This document shows, in pieces, positions 54,016 through 64,000 of a stretch of DNA of 64,000 nt. The stretch spans positions 93,953-157,952 of the forward strand of contig NW_008705585.1 of the NCBI RefSeq assembly GCF_000186865.1, in the 5' to 3' direction. The first letter of the stretch is position 1. Each line of letters begins with the position of its first letter. The position numbers were made by a program, and so were the translations under genes. Source of the DNA: Aureococcus anophagefferens. Taxonomy: Eukaryota; Sar; Pelagophyceae; Pelagomonadales; Pelagomonadaceae. The notes under the pieces are model-generated. The model was given only the letters and a program-made list of their open reading frames with translations. It had not been told where the DNA came from and ran no database searches.

Positions 54016-56136
54016 TTACTCCACGGCGGGGTCCGGGTCGGCCCAGTCGATGACGAGGTGGCGGCCGTAGAGGTGGGCGCTCTTGAGCGAACTCCGCGCC
54101 GCCGCCGCGTCGCGCGGGTTGGTGAACTCGACGAACGCGAAGCCGCGGTGCCGCCCGTCGAACCGCTTCGGCAGGCGCACCTTCTTGAGGGCGCCGAAGG
54201 CCTCGAAGAGCTGCTTGACGTCGTTGACCACGACGGCGAAGGCGAGGTTGCGCACGACGAGCTTCGTCTTGGACGTTTTTTTGGCGTCGGGCGCGCGCGC
54301 GATCTTGCGCTTCGAGAGCTCCAAACCCAACGCGTGGCCGTCGAGCGGCCGCGTCGTCGCGATGGCGGCCCTCGCGTCGTCGGCGCCGTCGAACTCGAGG
54401 AAGCCGTAGCCCCGGTTGTTGCGCTCGCCGTCGGCCGCCGGCAGGGAGCACGCGCGGACGCCGAAGGCGGAGAAGTGCGCGCGGAGCGCCGCCGCCGTCG
54501 TCTTGAAGTTGAGGTTCTTGACGAAGACCGTCGCGCCCTCGTGGACCTCCTCGTCGTCGTCGGCGGCGGCGGCGTCCGGCACCGTCGACGACGGCGCCGC
54601 GGGCGCCGCGTCGGACTTCTCCGGCGCCCAGCCGAGGTAGAGGGGCACGTGGCGGAAGCGCCGGTACGCCAACTTCTTGAAGGCCGCGCGCGCCTCGCTG
54701 GGCTCCTCGAACTCGACGACGGCCGTCGTCCGCGACGGCGCCAGGAGCACGTCGTGGACGACGCCGTGGGGCGCGAACATCTTGCGGAGCTCGGCCGCGG
54801 ACGCGTCCGCGGGCAGATTCTTCACGAGGACGCTCCGCCGGCTCCTCGCGTCCGCGTCGAGGTCGTAGCCCCGGTCCCGGAAGTAGGCCAGCGTCTCCGC
54901 CTGCACCGTCGCCTCCGCGAGCGCCAGGTTGACGGCCGTGCCGGAGCCCGAGGCCTTGAAGAGCTCGGCCTTGGACGCGCCGAGCTGCGCCGCGGCCGCG
55001 GCCGCGACGGCGTCGCTCCGCACGTGGCCCCGGAGCTCGCCGTGGCTCGCGGCCAGGGCCTTCTTCTTCCGCTCCTGCTCGCGGCGCTCGCTGAAGGTCC
55101 GCGGCGCGCGGTCGTCGGCGCTCGACTTCCGCTGCTTCTCGGCGGCCGCGACCGAGAGCGCGCGGCCGCGGAACGACGCGCCGTCGAGGCTCGCCGTCGC
55201 GGCCTCGGCGGCCGTCGGCAGGACGAAGGTCACGAAGGCGAAGCCCAGGGGCGCGCGCGTCTCCTTGCTCAGGGGCTGGTGCACCTCGGAGACGGTGCCG
55301 TGCGGCGAGAAGTACGCGAGGATCTCCTCCTCCGACGCGTCGTAGGGCAGGTTCGCCACGTAGAGCCGCGCGCCGGCGTCGTCGTCCTCGTCCTCGGAGT
55401 CGTCCTTGCCATCTTTTTCTTCCTCGTCGTCGTCGTCGTCGTCGTCGCTCGCCTCCTCCGCCTCCGGCGCTTCTTCGACGTCCTCCTCCTCCTCCTCCTC
55501 GACCGCCGTCTGCTTGGAGCGCAGGTAGGCGAGGTCGTCGAGGCCGTCGTCGAAGGCCGCGGCGCTCTTCGCGACGACGGGCGCCGCCGGCGCGGCGAGG
55601 TCCGCGACGTCCACCGCGGAGTCGTCGTCCGAGTCGTCGGCGGCCGCGTCGTCGTCGTCCTCCGCGTCCTCCTCCTCGGGCGCCGCGAGGTCCTCGACGC
55701 CGCCGCCGGGCCCGCCGCCCATGAGCTCGAAGAAGCGCTCGCGGCGCGTCTGCTTCGCGTCCGACGGCTTCGGCGCCTCCGTCTTCGGCTTCTTCGCGGG
55801 CGGCGCCTCGGGCTCCTCGGGCGCCGCGGGCGCCGCGGCCGCGGGTGCCGCGCGCTTGCGCTGCTCCGCGCGCGACACGCGCAACTTCGACGTGCGCCAG
55901 TAGGCCTTGTCCAGCGTCTTGATCGCCGCCGCCGCGTCGTCGGCGCTGCGGAAGCCGACGAAGGCGATGCCGCGGCTGCCGGCGCGGGCGCCCTTCTTCT
56001 TCGGGATCTGCACGTCCGTCACGTCGTAGTCGCCGAAGTGTTTTTTGAGGTCGTCGACGCCGCAGCCGGGCGGCAGGTTCTGCACGAAGACGCGCGTCGA
56101 CGCCGGGGCGGCGGCCATTGTTCGCGTCGTCGCCAA
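54016..56136 (-). CDS. RBM19/Mrd1-like protein with five RRMs, pre-rRNA processing
   Basis: 706 residues. Five RNA-recognition motifs are visible. RRM1: RVFVQNLPPGCGVDDLKKHF and GIAFVGFRS. RRM2: RLYVANLPYDASEEEILAYF and GFAFVTFV. RRM3: SVLVKNLPADASAAELRKMF and AVVEFEEPSEARAAFKKLAY. RRM4: TVFVKNLNFKTTAAALRAHF and GYGFLEFDG. RRM5: KLVVRNLAFAVVVNDVKQLF and GFAFVEFTNPRDAAAA. Acidic linkers separate RRM1 and RRM2. The final GRHLVIDWADPD is typical of Mrd1 C termini. Mrd1/RBM19 binds pre-rRNA in the nucleolus and is needed for 18S rRNA maturation; animal forms have six RRMs, yeast five. One exon. Confidence 0.88.
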   Translation of the reverse strand: MATTRTMAAAPASTRVFVQNLPPGCGVDDLKKHFGDYDVTDVQIPKKKGARAGSRGIAFVGFRSADDAAAAIKTLDKAYWRTSKLRVSRAEQRKRAAPAAAAPAAPEEPEAPPAKKPKTEAPKPSDAKQTRRERFFELMGGGPGGGVEDLAAPEEEDAEDDDDAAADDSDDDSAVDVADLAAPAAPVVAKSAAAFDDGLDDLAYLRSKQTAVEEEEEEDVEEAPEAEEASDDDDDDDEEEKDGKDDSEDEDDDAGARLYVANLPYDASEEEILAYFSPHGTVSEVHQPLSKETRAPLGFAFVTFVLPTAAEAATASLDGASFRGRALSVAAAEKQRKSSADDRAPRTFSERREQERKKKALAASHGELRGHVRSDAVAAAAAAQLGASKAELFKASGSGTAVNLALAEATVQAETLAYFRDRGYDLDADARSRRSVLVKNLPADASAAELRKMFAPHGVVHDVLLAPSRTTAVVEFEEPSEARAAFKKLAYRRFRHVPLYLGWAPEKSDAAPAAPSSTVPDAAAADDDEEVHEGATVFVKNLNFKTTAAALRAHFSAFGVRACSLPAADGERNNRGYGFLEFDGADDARAAIATTRPLDGHALGLELSKRKIARAPDAKKTSKTKLVVRNLAFAVVVNDVKQLFEAFGALKKVRLPKRFDGRHRGFAFVEFTNPRDAAAARSSLKSAHLYGRHLVIDWADPDPAVE

Positions 56137-56342
56137 GTCTCTCGGATCAGTTCACCCAAAGTTGTTGCCGTCATGTTCTCCGCGCGCGCCTCGCCTCCGG
56201 CGGCGCCATTTGATCCGCAATCGACGCGTAATTTGCGGCGCGGCCGCGCCGGCGTGCTTGTCTTTGTTCCGGTCGGTGTCGTGGGAGAGCTACGCGCGCG
56301 CGCATGTAGCGCGCCGCGTGCTGCTAGCACGTGAGGCTAGCC

Positions 56343-56757
56343 TCAGGCTGAGTAATCTCGCGGTCGCGGACGTGGCGTGCGAGGCCCGTCTTCCACGCGC
56401 ACTTCGACTCGCAGCCCGCGACGCCGCAGGAGCCGTCGCAGACGGCGCGCCAGAGCTCCTGTGGAGGCTCCGCGACGTGAGGTGGAGCGCCTGCGCGGCG
56501 TCGACGGCCCAGAGGTCGCACGAGGCTCTCCGGGAGCTGAATCGTCATCGCCGCCCAGCTCAGCAAGAAGAGCGTCGCGGGGATGCAGCGCGGGGTTTCC
56601 TCCGGACGACGACGACGACGACGCCTGGGCCGTGTGGTACGGCATCCCCTACGGCATCATCATTCCTCCGCCGGTTTATTGGCGGCCGCTGCTACCGCGA
56701 CGTCACCTGCTGGGCCTGCTGGGGCTGCTGCTGTAGCTGATGCTGATCCTCCGACAT
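56343..56757 (-). CDS. Possible small two-exon gene, Gln-rich start
   Basis: Low-confidence model: exon 1 is 56707-56757 (MSEDQHQLQQQPQQAQQ), a GT-AG intron is 56625-56706 and exon 2 is 56343-56624 (ASSSSSGGNPALHPRDALLA ... RDYSA), about 110 residues, with phase 0 on both sides. The Gln-rich first exon has a strong ATG context and a good donor, CAG/GTGACG. Exon 2 is Arg-rich and could be background. An alternative frame through exon 2 ends with a zinc-finger-like CESKCAWKTGLARH. Without transcripts the call cannot be settled. Confidence 0.3.
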
Positions 56758-57176
56758 CGTCGCGCCGGGCGGCACGTTCCTCACGTTCGCGACGATCGTC
56801 GCGCGCCTCGTCGCCGCCGCGGCGACCGCGCCGCGATCGCGCGGAAGCTCGCCGTCGCCATCTTCGCGATGGAGCGCGGCGCCGAGCGCGGAGCTCCAGG
56901 GCATGAGCTTCGACGACTGGAAGTTGACCCTTCCGCGGCGCTTCCACAGCATCATCTCCCAGCGCGCGCCGCGCGCCGCGTCCACAAAGGACGAGCGGCT
57001 CGCCGGGGGTCTCCGAGCCTCGCCTCGAGGCTGAGACGAGATCGAGCTGAGGCGCCGGCGAGTCGAGCTGTCCATCTTCTCCGACGCGCCGACGCGCGCG
57101 CGCGGGTTTGCGGACACCCCGAGCACCGCAGCCGTTCCGCGTTGACGCCCGCGAACCCTAGAACTCGCGCGGCTCC
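56758..57176. other. Spacer upstream of PRP8
   Basis: About 420 bases between the possible small minus-strand gene and PRP8. Open frames here are Arg/Ala-rich background on both strands. No repeat or RNA gene is evident. It presumably contains the PRP8 promoter. Confidence 0.4.
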
Positions 57177-59771
57177 ATGGCCCAGCCGCCGCGCGGCCCC
57201 CCGCCGGGCATGGGCCCGCCTCCCGGCATGCGCCCCCCGCCGGGCATGATGGCGGCGATGCCCCCGCCGGGCATGGCGGGCTTCGGCGGCGCGCCGCCGC
57301 CGCCGCCGCCGCCGCCCGCGGGGGCCCCGGCCCGGCGGCGGCGCAAGGACCCGCTCAGCGAGAAGGCGCGCAAGTGGGCGAACCTGCAGAGCAAGCGCTT
57401 CGGCCAGCGGCGCAAGTTCGGCTTCGTCGACACGTACAAGGAGGACATGCCCGCGGAGCACGTGCGCAAGATCATCAAGGACCACGGCGACATGTCCTCC
57501 AAAAAATTCAAGCACGACAAGCGCGTCTACCTCGGCGCGCTCAAGTACGTGCCGCACGCGGTCTACAAGCTCCTCGAGAACCTGCCCATGCCCTGGGAGC
57601 AGGTGCGCAACGTGTCCGTGCTCTACCACGTCACGGGCGCCATCTCCTTCGTCAACGAGATCCCCCGCGTCGTCGAGCCCATCTACGCGGCCCAGTGGGG
57701 CACGATGTGGATCATGATGCGCCGCGAGAAGCGGGACCGGCGCCACTTCAAGCGCATGCGCTTCCCGCCCTTCGACGACGAGGAGCCGCCCCTGGACTAC
57801 GGCGACAACATTCTGGACGTGGAGCCCCTGGAGCCCATCGCCATGGAGCTCGACGCGGACGACGACGAGGCCGTCGCCGACTGGTTCTACGACGCGAAGC
57901 CCTTAGAGCTCGAGCCCGAGTACGTCAACGGCACGTCCTACCGCAAGTGGACGCTCACCGTGCCCATCATGACGACGCTCTACCGCCTCGCGGGCCAGCT
58001 CGTGTCCGACCTCCTCGACCCGAACTACTTCCACCTCTTCGACAAGCGGTCGTTCTTCACCGCGAAAGCTTTAAACTGCGCGATCCCCGGCGGGCCCAAG
58101 TTCGAGCCCCTCTTCCGCGACGCCGACGTCGACGAGGACGACTGGAACGAGTTCAACGACATCAACAAGATCATCATCCGCCACCAGATCCGCACCGAGT
58201 ACAAGGTCCAGTACCCGTACCTCTACACGTCGCGGCCCCGCGCGGTCAAGCTCGCGCCCTACCACCACCCGCCGCTCTACTACGTCAAGCCCGACGACCC
58301 GGACCTGCCGGCCTTCTACTTCGACCCCGTCGTCAACCCCATCTCCGCGTTCCGGAGCCGCGCGCGCGCGGCCGACGACGACGACGGCGGCGGCGGCGAC
58401 GACGACGGCGACGACGGCTTCTGCCTGCCCGAGGACGTCGGTCCTCTACTCGCCGACGAGCCCCTCTACACCGACGCGACGGCCGGCGGCATCTCGCTCT
58501 ACTGGGCGCCGCGGCCCTTCAACCTCCGGCGCGGCCGGACGCGGCGCGCGTTCGACGTGCCCCTCGTCAACGCCTGGTTCAAGGAGCGCTGCCCGCCGGA
58601 CCACCCTGTCAAGGTGCGCGTCTCCTACCAGAAACTCTTGAAGTGCTGGGTCCTCAACGAGCTCCACCGGAAGCGGTCGAAGCCGTTGAACCGGAAGCAC
58701 CTCTTCCGGTCGCTCAAGGCCACGAAATTCTTCCAGTCCACGGAGCTCGACTGGGTCGAGGTCGGGCTCCAGGTCTGCCGCCAGGGCTACAACATGCTCA
58801 ACCTCCTCATCCACCGCAAGAACCTGAACTACCTCCACCTCGACTACAACTTCAACCTCAAGCCCGTCAAAACTTTGACGACGAAGGAGCGCAAGAAGAG
58901 CCGCTTCGGCAACGCCTTCCACCTCACGCGCGAGATCCTGCGCCTGACGAAGCTCGTCGTCGACTCCGTCGTCCAGTACCGCCTCGGCAACGTCGACGCG
59001 TTCCAGCTCGCGGACGGGCTGCAGTACATCTTCGCGCACGTGGGCCAGCTGACGGGCATGTACCGCTACAAGTACCGCCTCATGCGCCAGGTGCGCATGT
59101 GCAAGGACCTGAAGCACCTCATCTACTACCGCTTCAACACGGGCCCCGTGGGCAAGGGCCCGGGCTGCGGCTTCTGGGCGCCCGGGTGGCGCGTCTGGCT
59201 GTTCTTCATGCGCGGCATCGTGCCGCTCTTGGAGCGCTGGCTCGGCAATTTGCTCGCGCGCCAGTTCGAGGGGCGCCACACGAAGGGCATCGCGAAGACG
59301 GTGACGAAGCAGCGCGTCGAGTCCCACTTCGACCTCGAGCTCCGGGCCGCGGTCATGCACGACATCCTCGACATGATGCCCGAGGGCGTGAAAGCCAACA
59401 AGTCGCGGACGATCCTCCAGCACTTGTCCGAGGCCTGGCGCTGCTGGAAGGCGAACATCCCCTGGAAGGTCCCCGGCCTCCCCGCGCCCATCGAGAACAT
59501 GATTCTACGGTACGTGAAAGCGAAGGCCGACTGGTGGACGAACATCGCGCACTACAACCGCGAGCGCATCAAGCGCGGCGCGACGGTCGACAAGACGGTC
59601 TGCAAGAAGAACCTGGGCCGCCTGACGCGCCTCTGGCTCAAGGCGGAGCAGGAGCGGCAGCACAACTACCTGAAGGACGGGCCCTACGTGTCCGCGGAGG
59701 AGGCCGTGGCCATCTATACGACGACGGTGCACTGGCTCGAGAGCCGCAAGTTCTCGCCGATCCCCTTCCCG

Positions 59772-59803
<32 letters not shown>

Positions 59804-61811
59804 CATTTTGGCGCTGGAGCGCCTCAAGGAGAACTACGGCATCAACTCGCGGTTGAACCAGAACCAGCGCGAGGAGCTGGGGCTCATCGAGCAGGCCTAC
59901 GACAACCCGCACGAGGCGCTGTCGCGCGTGAAGCGCCACCTGCTGACGCAGCGCGCGTTCAAGGAGGTGGGCATCCAGTTCATGGACTTGTACAGCCACC
60001 TCATCCCCGTCTACGAGGTCGAGCCGCTGGAGAAGATCACGGACGCCTACCTGGACCAGTACCTGTGGTACGAGGCGGACAAGCGCCACCTCTTCCCGAA
60101 CTGGATCAAGCCCGCGGACTCGGAGCCGCCGCCGCTGCTCTGCTACAAGTGGTGCCAGGGCGTCAACAACCTCGACAAGGTCTGGGACACGGACGCCGGC
60201 GAGTGCGTCGTCATGATGGAGACGAAGCTCGAGAAGGTCTACGAGAAGATCGATTTGACGCTGCTGAACCGCTTATTACGCCTCATCGTCGACCACAACA
60301 TCGCGGACTACATGACGGCGAAGAACAACGTGACCGTGGCCTACAAGGACATGATGCACACGAACTCCTACGGCCTGGTCCGGGGCCTCCAGTTCGCGTC
60401 CTTTGTGTTCCAGTACTACGGCCTCGTGCTCGATTTGCTCGTGCTGGGCCTGACGCGCGCGTCGGAGATCGCGGGGCCGCCCCAGGTGCCCAACGAGTAC
60501 CTCTCCTACAAGGACGTGTCCACGGAGACGCGCCACCCCATCCGCCTCTACACGCGCTACGTCGACCAGGTCTTCTTCTTATTGCGTTTCGACGCGGACG
60601 ACGCGCGCGACCTCATCCAGCGCTATTTGACGGAGCACCCGGACCCGAACAACGAGAACGTCGTCGGCTACAACAACAAGAAGTGCTGGCCGCGCGACCA
60701 GCGCATGCGCCTCATGAAGCACGACGTCAACCTGGGCCGCGCCACGTTCTGGGACGTGAAGAACCGCCTGCCGCGGTCCGTGACGACGATCGACTGGGAG
60801 AACTCGTTCGTGTCCGTCTACTCCAAGGACAACCCGAACTTGCTGTTCAACATGTGCGGCTTCGAGGTGCGCGTCAAGCCCAAGTGCCGCATGCACCTGG
60901 AAGCTCTCGCCCACCGCGACGGCGTCTGGAACCTGCAGAACGACGCGACGAAGGAGATGACGGCGCAGGCGTTCCTGCGCGTCGACGAGCAGTCGCTCCG
61001 GACCTTCGAGAACCGCGTGCGCCAGGTCCTGATGTCGTCCGGGTCGACGACCTTTACGAAGATCGCCAACAAGTGGAACACGGCGCTCATCGGTCTGATG
61101 ACCTACTTTCGGGAGGCCGTCGTGAACACGCAGGAGATGCTCGACCTATTGGTGAAATGCGAGAACAAGATCCAGACGCGCATCAAGATCGGCCTCAATT
61201 CCAAGATGCCGTCGCGCTTCCCGCCCGTCGTCTTCTACACGCCCAAGGAGCTCGGGGGGCTGGGCATGCTGTCCATGGGCCACGTGCTCATCCCGCAGAG
61301 CGATTTGCGGTATTCGAAGCAGACGGACCAGGGCGTGACGCACTTCCGGAGCGGCATGTCCCACGAGGAGGACCAGATCATCCCGAACCTGTTCCGCTAC
61401 ATGCAGCCCTGGGAGAGCGAGTTCGTCGACTCGCAGCGCGTCTGGGCCGAGTACGCGCTGAAGCGCCAGGAGGCGAACGCGCAGAACCGGCGGCTCACGC
61501 TCGAGGACCTCGAGGACTCCTGGGACCGGGGCATCCCGCGCATCAACACGCTCTTCCAGAAGGACCGGCACACGCTGGCCTACGACAAGGGCTGGCGCGC
61601 GCGGACGGACTTCAAGCAGTACCAGGTGCTCCGCCAGAACCCGTTCTGGTGGACGCACCAGCGCCACGACGGCAAGCTCTGGAACCTCAACAACTACCGC
61701 ACGGACATGATCCAGGCGCTGGGCGGCGTCGAGGGCATTTTGGAGCACACGCTCTTCAAGGGCACCTACTTCCCCACGTGGGAGGGCCTCTTCTGGGAGA
61801 AGGCGTCGGGC

Positions 61812-61843
<32 letters not shown>

Positions 61844-64000
61844 GAACGCGCAGCGGTCCGGCCTGAACCAGATCCCGAACCGGCGCTTCACGCTGTGGTG
61901 GTCGCCGACGATCAACCGCGCCAACGTCTACGTCGGCTTCCAGGTGCAGCTCGACCTCACGGGCATCTTCATGCACGGCAAGATCCCGACGCTCAAGATC
62001 TCGCTCATCCAGATCTTCCGGGCCCACCTCTGGCAGAAGATCCACGAGTCCGTGACCATGGACCTGTGCCAGGTCTTCGACCAGGAGCTCGACGCGCTGG
62101 AGATCGAGAACGTGCAGAAGGAGACGATCCACCCGCGGAAGTCCTACAAGATGAACTCGTCGTGCGCGGACATTCTGCTCTTCGCGGCCTACAAGTGGCA
62201 GGTCGCCAAGCCGAGCCTGCTCCACGACACGAAGGACGCCTACGACGGCGCGACGTCGTCCAAGTACTGGATCGACGTCCAGCTCCGCTGGGGCGACTTC
62301 GACAGCCACGACGTCGAGCGGTACGCGCGCGCCAAGTTCCTCGACTACACGACGGACAACATGTCCATCTACCCGTCGCCGACGGGCGCCCTCATCGCCA
62401 TCGACCTGGCCTACAACCTCTACAGCGGCTACGGCGCCTGGTTCCCGGGCTGCAAGCCGCTGATCCAGCAGGCGATGGCGAAGATCATCAAGGCGAACCC
62501 CGCGCTCTACGTGCTCCGCGAGCGCATCCGCAAGGGTTTACAGTTGTATTCGTCGGAACCTACCGAGCCCTACCTCTCGTCCCAAAATTACGGCGAGCTC
62601 TTCTCCAACCAGATCATCTGGTTCGTCGACGACACGAACGTCTACCGCGTGACGATCCACAAGACGTTCGAGGGCAACCTGACGACGAAGCCCATCAACG
62701 GCGCGATCTTCATCTTCAACCCGCGCACGGGCCAGCTCTTCCTGAAGATCATCCACACGTCCGTCTGGGCGGGCCAGAAGCGCCTGGGCCAGCTGGCCAA
62801 GTGGAAGACCGCGGAGGAGGTCGCGGCGTTGATCCGGTCTTTGCCCGTCGAGGAGCAGCCGAAGCAGATCATCGTGACGCGCAAGGGCATGCTCGACCCG
62901 CTGGAAGTGCACCTCCTCGACTTCCCGAACATCGTCATCAAGGGGTCGGAGCTGCAGCTGCCCTTCCAGGCCTGCCTCAAGGTCGAGAAGTTCGGCGATC
63001 TCATCCTCAAGGCGACGGAGCCGCAGATGGTGCTCTTCAACATCTACGACGACTGGCTCAAGACCATCTCGTCCTACACGGCCTTCAGCCGCCTGATCCT
63101 CGTGCTGCGCGCGCTCCACGTCGCCCAGGACCGGACGAAGGTCGTGTTGCGGCCCGACAAGACCGTCGTCACGGAGCCGCACCACGTCTGGCCGACGCTC
63201 TCCGACGAGCAGTGGGTCAAGGTCGAGGTCGCCCTGAAGGATCTGATCCTGGCGGACTACGGCAAGAAGAACAACGTCAACGTGGCGTCGCTGACGCAGA
63301 GCGAGATCCGCGACGTCATCCTCGGAATGGAGATCGCGCCGCCGTCGTTGCAGCGGCAGCAGGTCGCGGAGATCGAGAAGCAGGCGCGCGAGCAGAGCCA
63401 GCTGACGGCGGTGACCACCAAAACCACCAACGTCCACGGCGAGGACATGGTCGTCACGACGACGTCCCAGTACGAGCAGCAGTCCTTCTCGTCGAAGACG
63501 GACTGGCGCGTCCGCGCGATCTCCGCGACGAACTTGCACCTCCGCACGCACCACATCTACGTCAACTCCGACGACGCCGGCGACGGCGGTTATACCTACG
63601 TGCTCCCGAAGAACGCGCTGGCCAAGTTCATCACGATCGCCGATTTACGGACGCAGGTCGCGGGCTACCTCTACGGCGTGTCGCCGCCGGACAACGCGCG
63701 CGTCAAGGAGATCCGGTGTATTGTGGTGGTGCCCCAGGTCGGCAACCACCAGCAGGTGACGCTGCCCCACCACCTGCCGAAGCACGACTATTTGGAGGAT
63801 CTGGAACCGCTGGGCTGGCTCCACACGCAGCCGAACGAGCTGCCGCAATTGGCGCCGCAGGACGTCATCGCGCACGCGGCCGTCATGGCCCGCGACGAGT
63901 CCTGGGACGGCGAGAAGACGGCGGTGGTGACCTGCGCCTTCACGCCCGGGTCCTGCTCGCTGACGGCCTACAAGCTCACGCCCGCGGGCTTCGAGTGGGG
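57177..64000 (+). CDS. PRP8: Pre-mRNA-splicing factor 8 (PRP8), 3'-partial
   Basis: Core U5 snRNP protein that cradles the spliceosome active site. The frame is open for 2274 codons from an N-terminal Pro/Gly-rich tail ([15 protein letters not shown]) to the window end, about 80 residues short of the normal C terminus; no intron interrupts it. Landmarks: [80 protein letters not shown] (start of the reverse-transcriptase-like part), [21 protein letters not shown] thumb, [40 protein letters not shown], the RNase H-like [20 protein letters not shown], and the Jab1/MPN segment [20 protein letters not shown] to [14 protein letters not shown]. An Asp/Gly-rich insertion near residue 400 is lineage-specific. 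Confidence 0.98.

Noticed and set aside
57158..63875. Many minus-strand open frames opposite PRP8
   Set aside because: They are antisense shadows of a highly conserved, codon-biased gene and have no recognisable domains.
1..64000. CRISPR arrays, tRNA or rRNA genes, phage or bacterial operons
   Set aside because: No regularly spaced repeat array, cloverleaf or rRNA signature was noticed, and gene content and introns are eukaryotic. A tRNA could be missed by eye; tRNAscan-SE would settle it.

Overview
This is eukaryotic nuclear DNA: very GC-rich and tightly packed, with 38 supported or tentative genes in 64 kb, many intronless, on both strands, and several convergent pairs separated by only 2-10 bases. 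Three things point to a stramenopile alga, most likely the pelagophyte Aureococcus anophagefferens: transposon-like introns with 8-bp target duplications, GC-AG introns, and N-terminal leaders of the ASAFAP plastid type. The species call is inference. One 50-N scaffold gap sits at 16067-16116.

Layout. 1-830 is the broken end of a DUR3-type urea transporter, followed by an exostosin glycosyltransferase, a secreted cyclophilin and a fused NAD(P) transhydrogenase. 6.6-11.6 kb holds a beta-propeller carbohydrate enzyme-like protein, a type II glycosyltransferase-like protein, a Cys-rich membrane protein, a CIA30-domain protein and a PUB-domain protein. 11.6-21.2 kb holds an AAA ATPase with two transposon-derived introns, an Arb2-domain protein, an RIIa-domain protein, a membrane FKBP, a tail-anchored aminotransferase and a plant-type phosphofructokinase. 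21.3-33.1 kb holds ankyrin and coiled-coil proteins, a DUF6625-like glycosyltransferase, a three-exon twin-CX9C protein resembling NDUFAF8 and an HCNGP/SAP30BP-like protein. 33.1-45.2 kb holds an EF-hand repeat protein with a transposon-derived intron, an ankyrin-MYND protein, a HECT E3 ligase, an acyl-AMP ligase/ACP fusion and small targeted proteins. 45.7-64 kb holds a RING-CH/Tubby fusion, a double-PHD protein, the dynein assembly factor DNAAF5, a sterol-desaturase-family enzyme, the five-RRM protein RBM19/Mrd1 and PRP8, cut by the window end about 80 residues before its C terminus.

The genes do not form one pathway. Shared themes are ubiquitin and p97 biology (HECT, RING-CH, PUB, AAA), surface glycosylation (three or four enzymes), RNA processing (PRP8, RBM19, HCNGP) and possible axonemal functions (DNAAF5, RIIa, EF-hand and coiled-coil proteins).

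The most striking signal is the intron population. Two 203-bp related elements (12779-12981 and 34493-34695) and a third, more divergent one (11907-12098) lie inside coding exons. They have terminal inverted repeats and 8-bp duplications, and splicing inside the duplication restores the ancestral reading frame exactly. Two other introns, in the cyclophilin and PFK genes, share a different core. This matches the introner elements known from Aureococcus.
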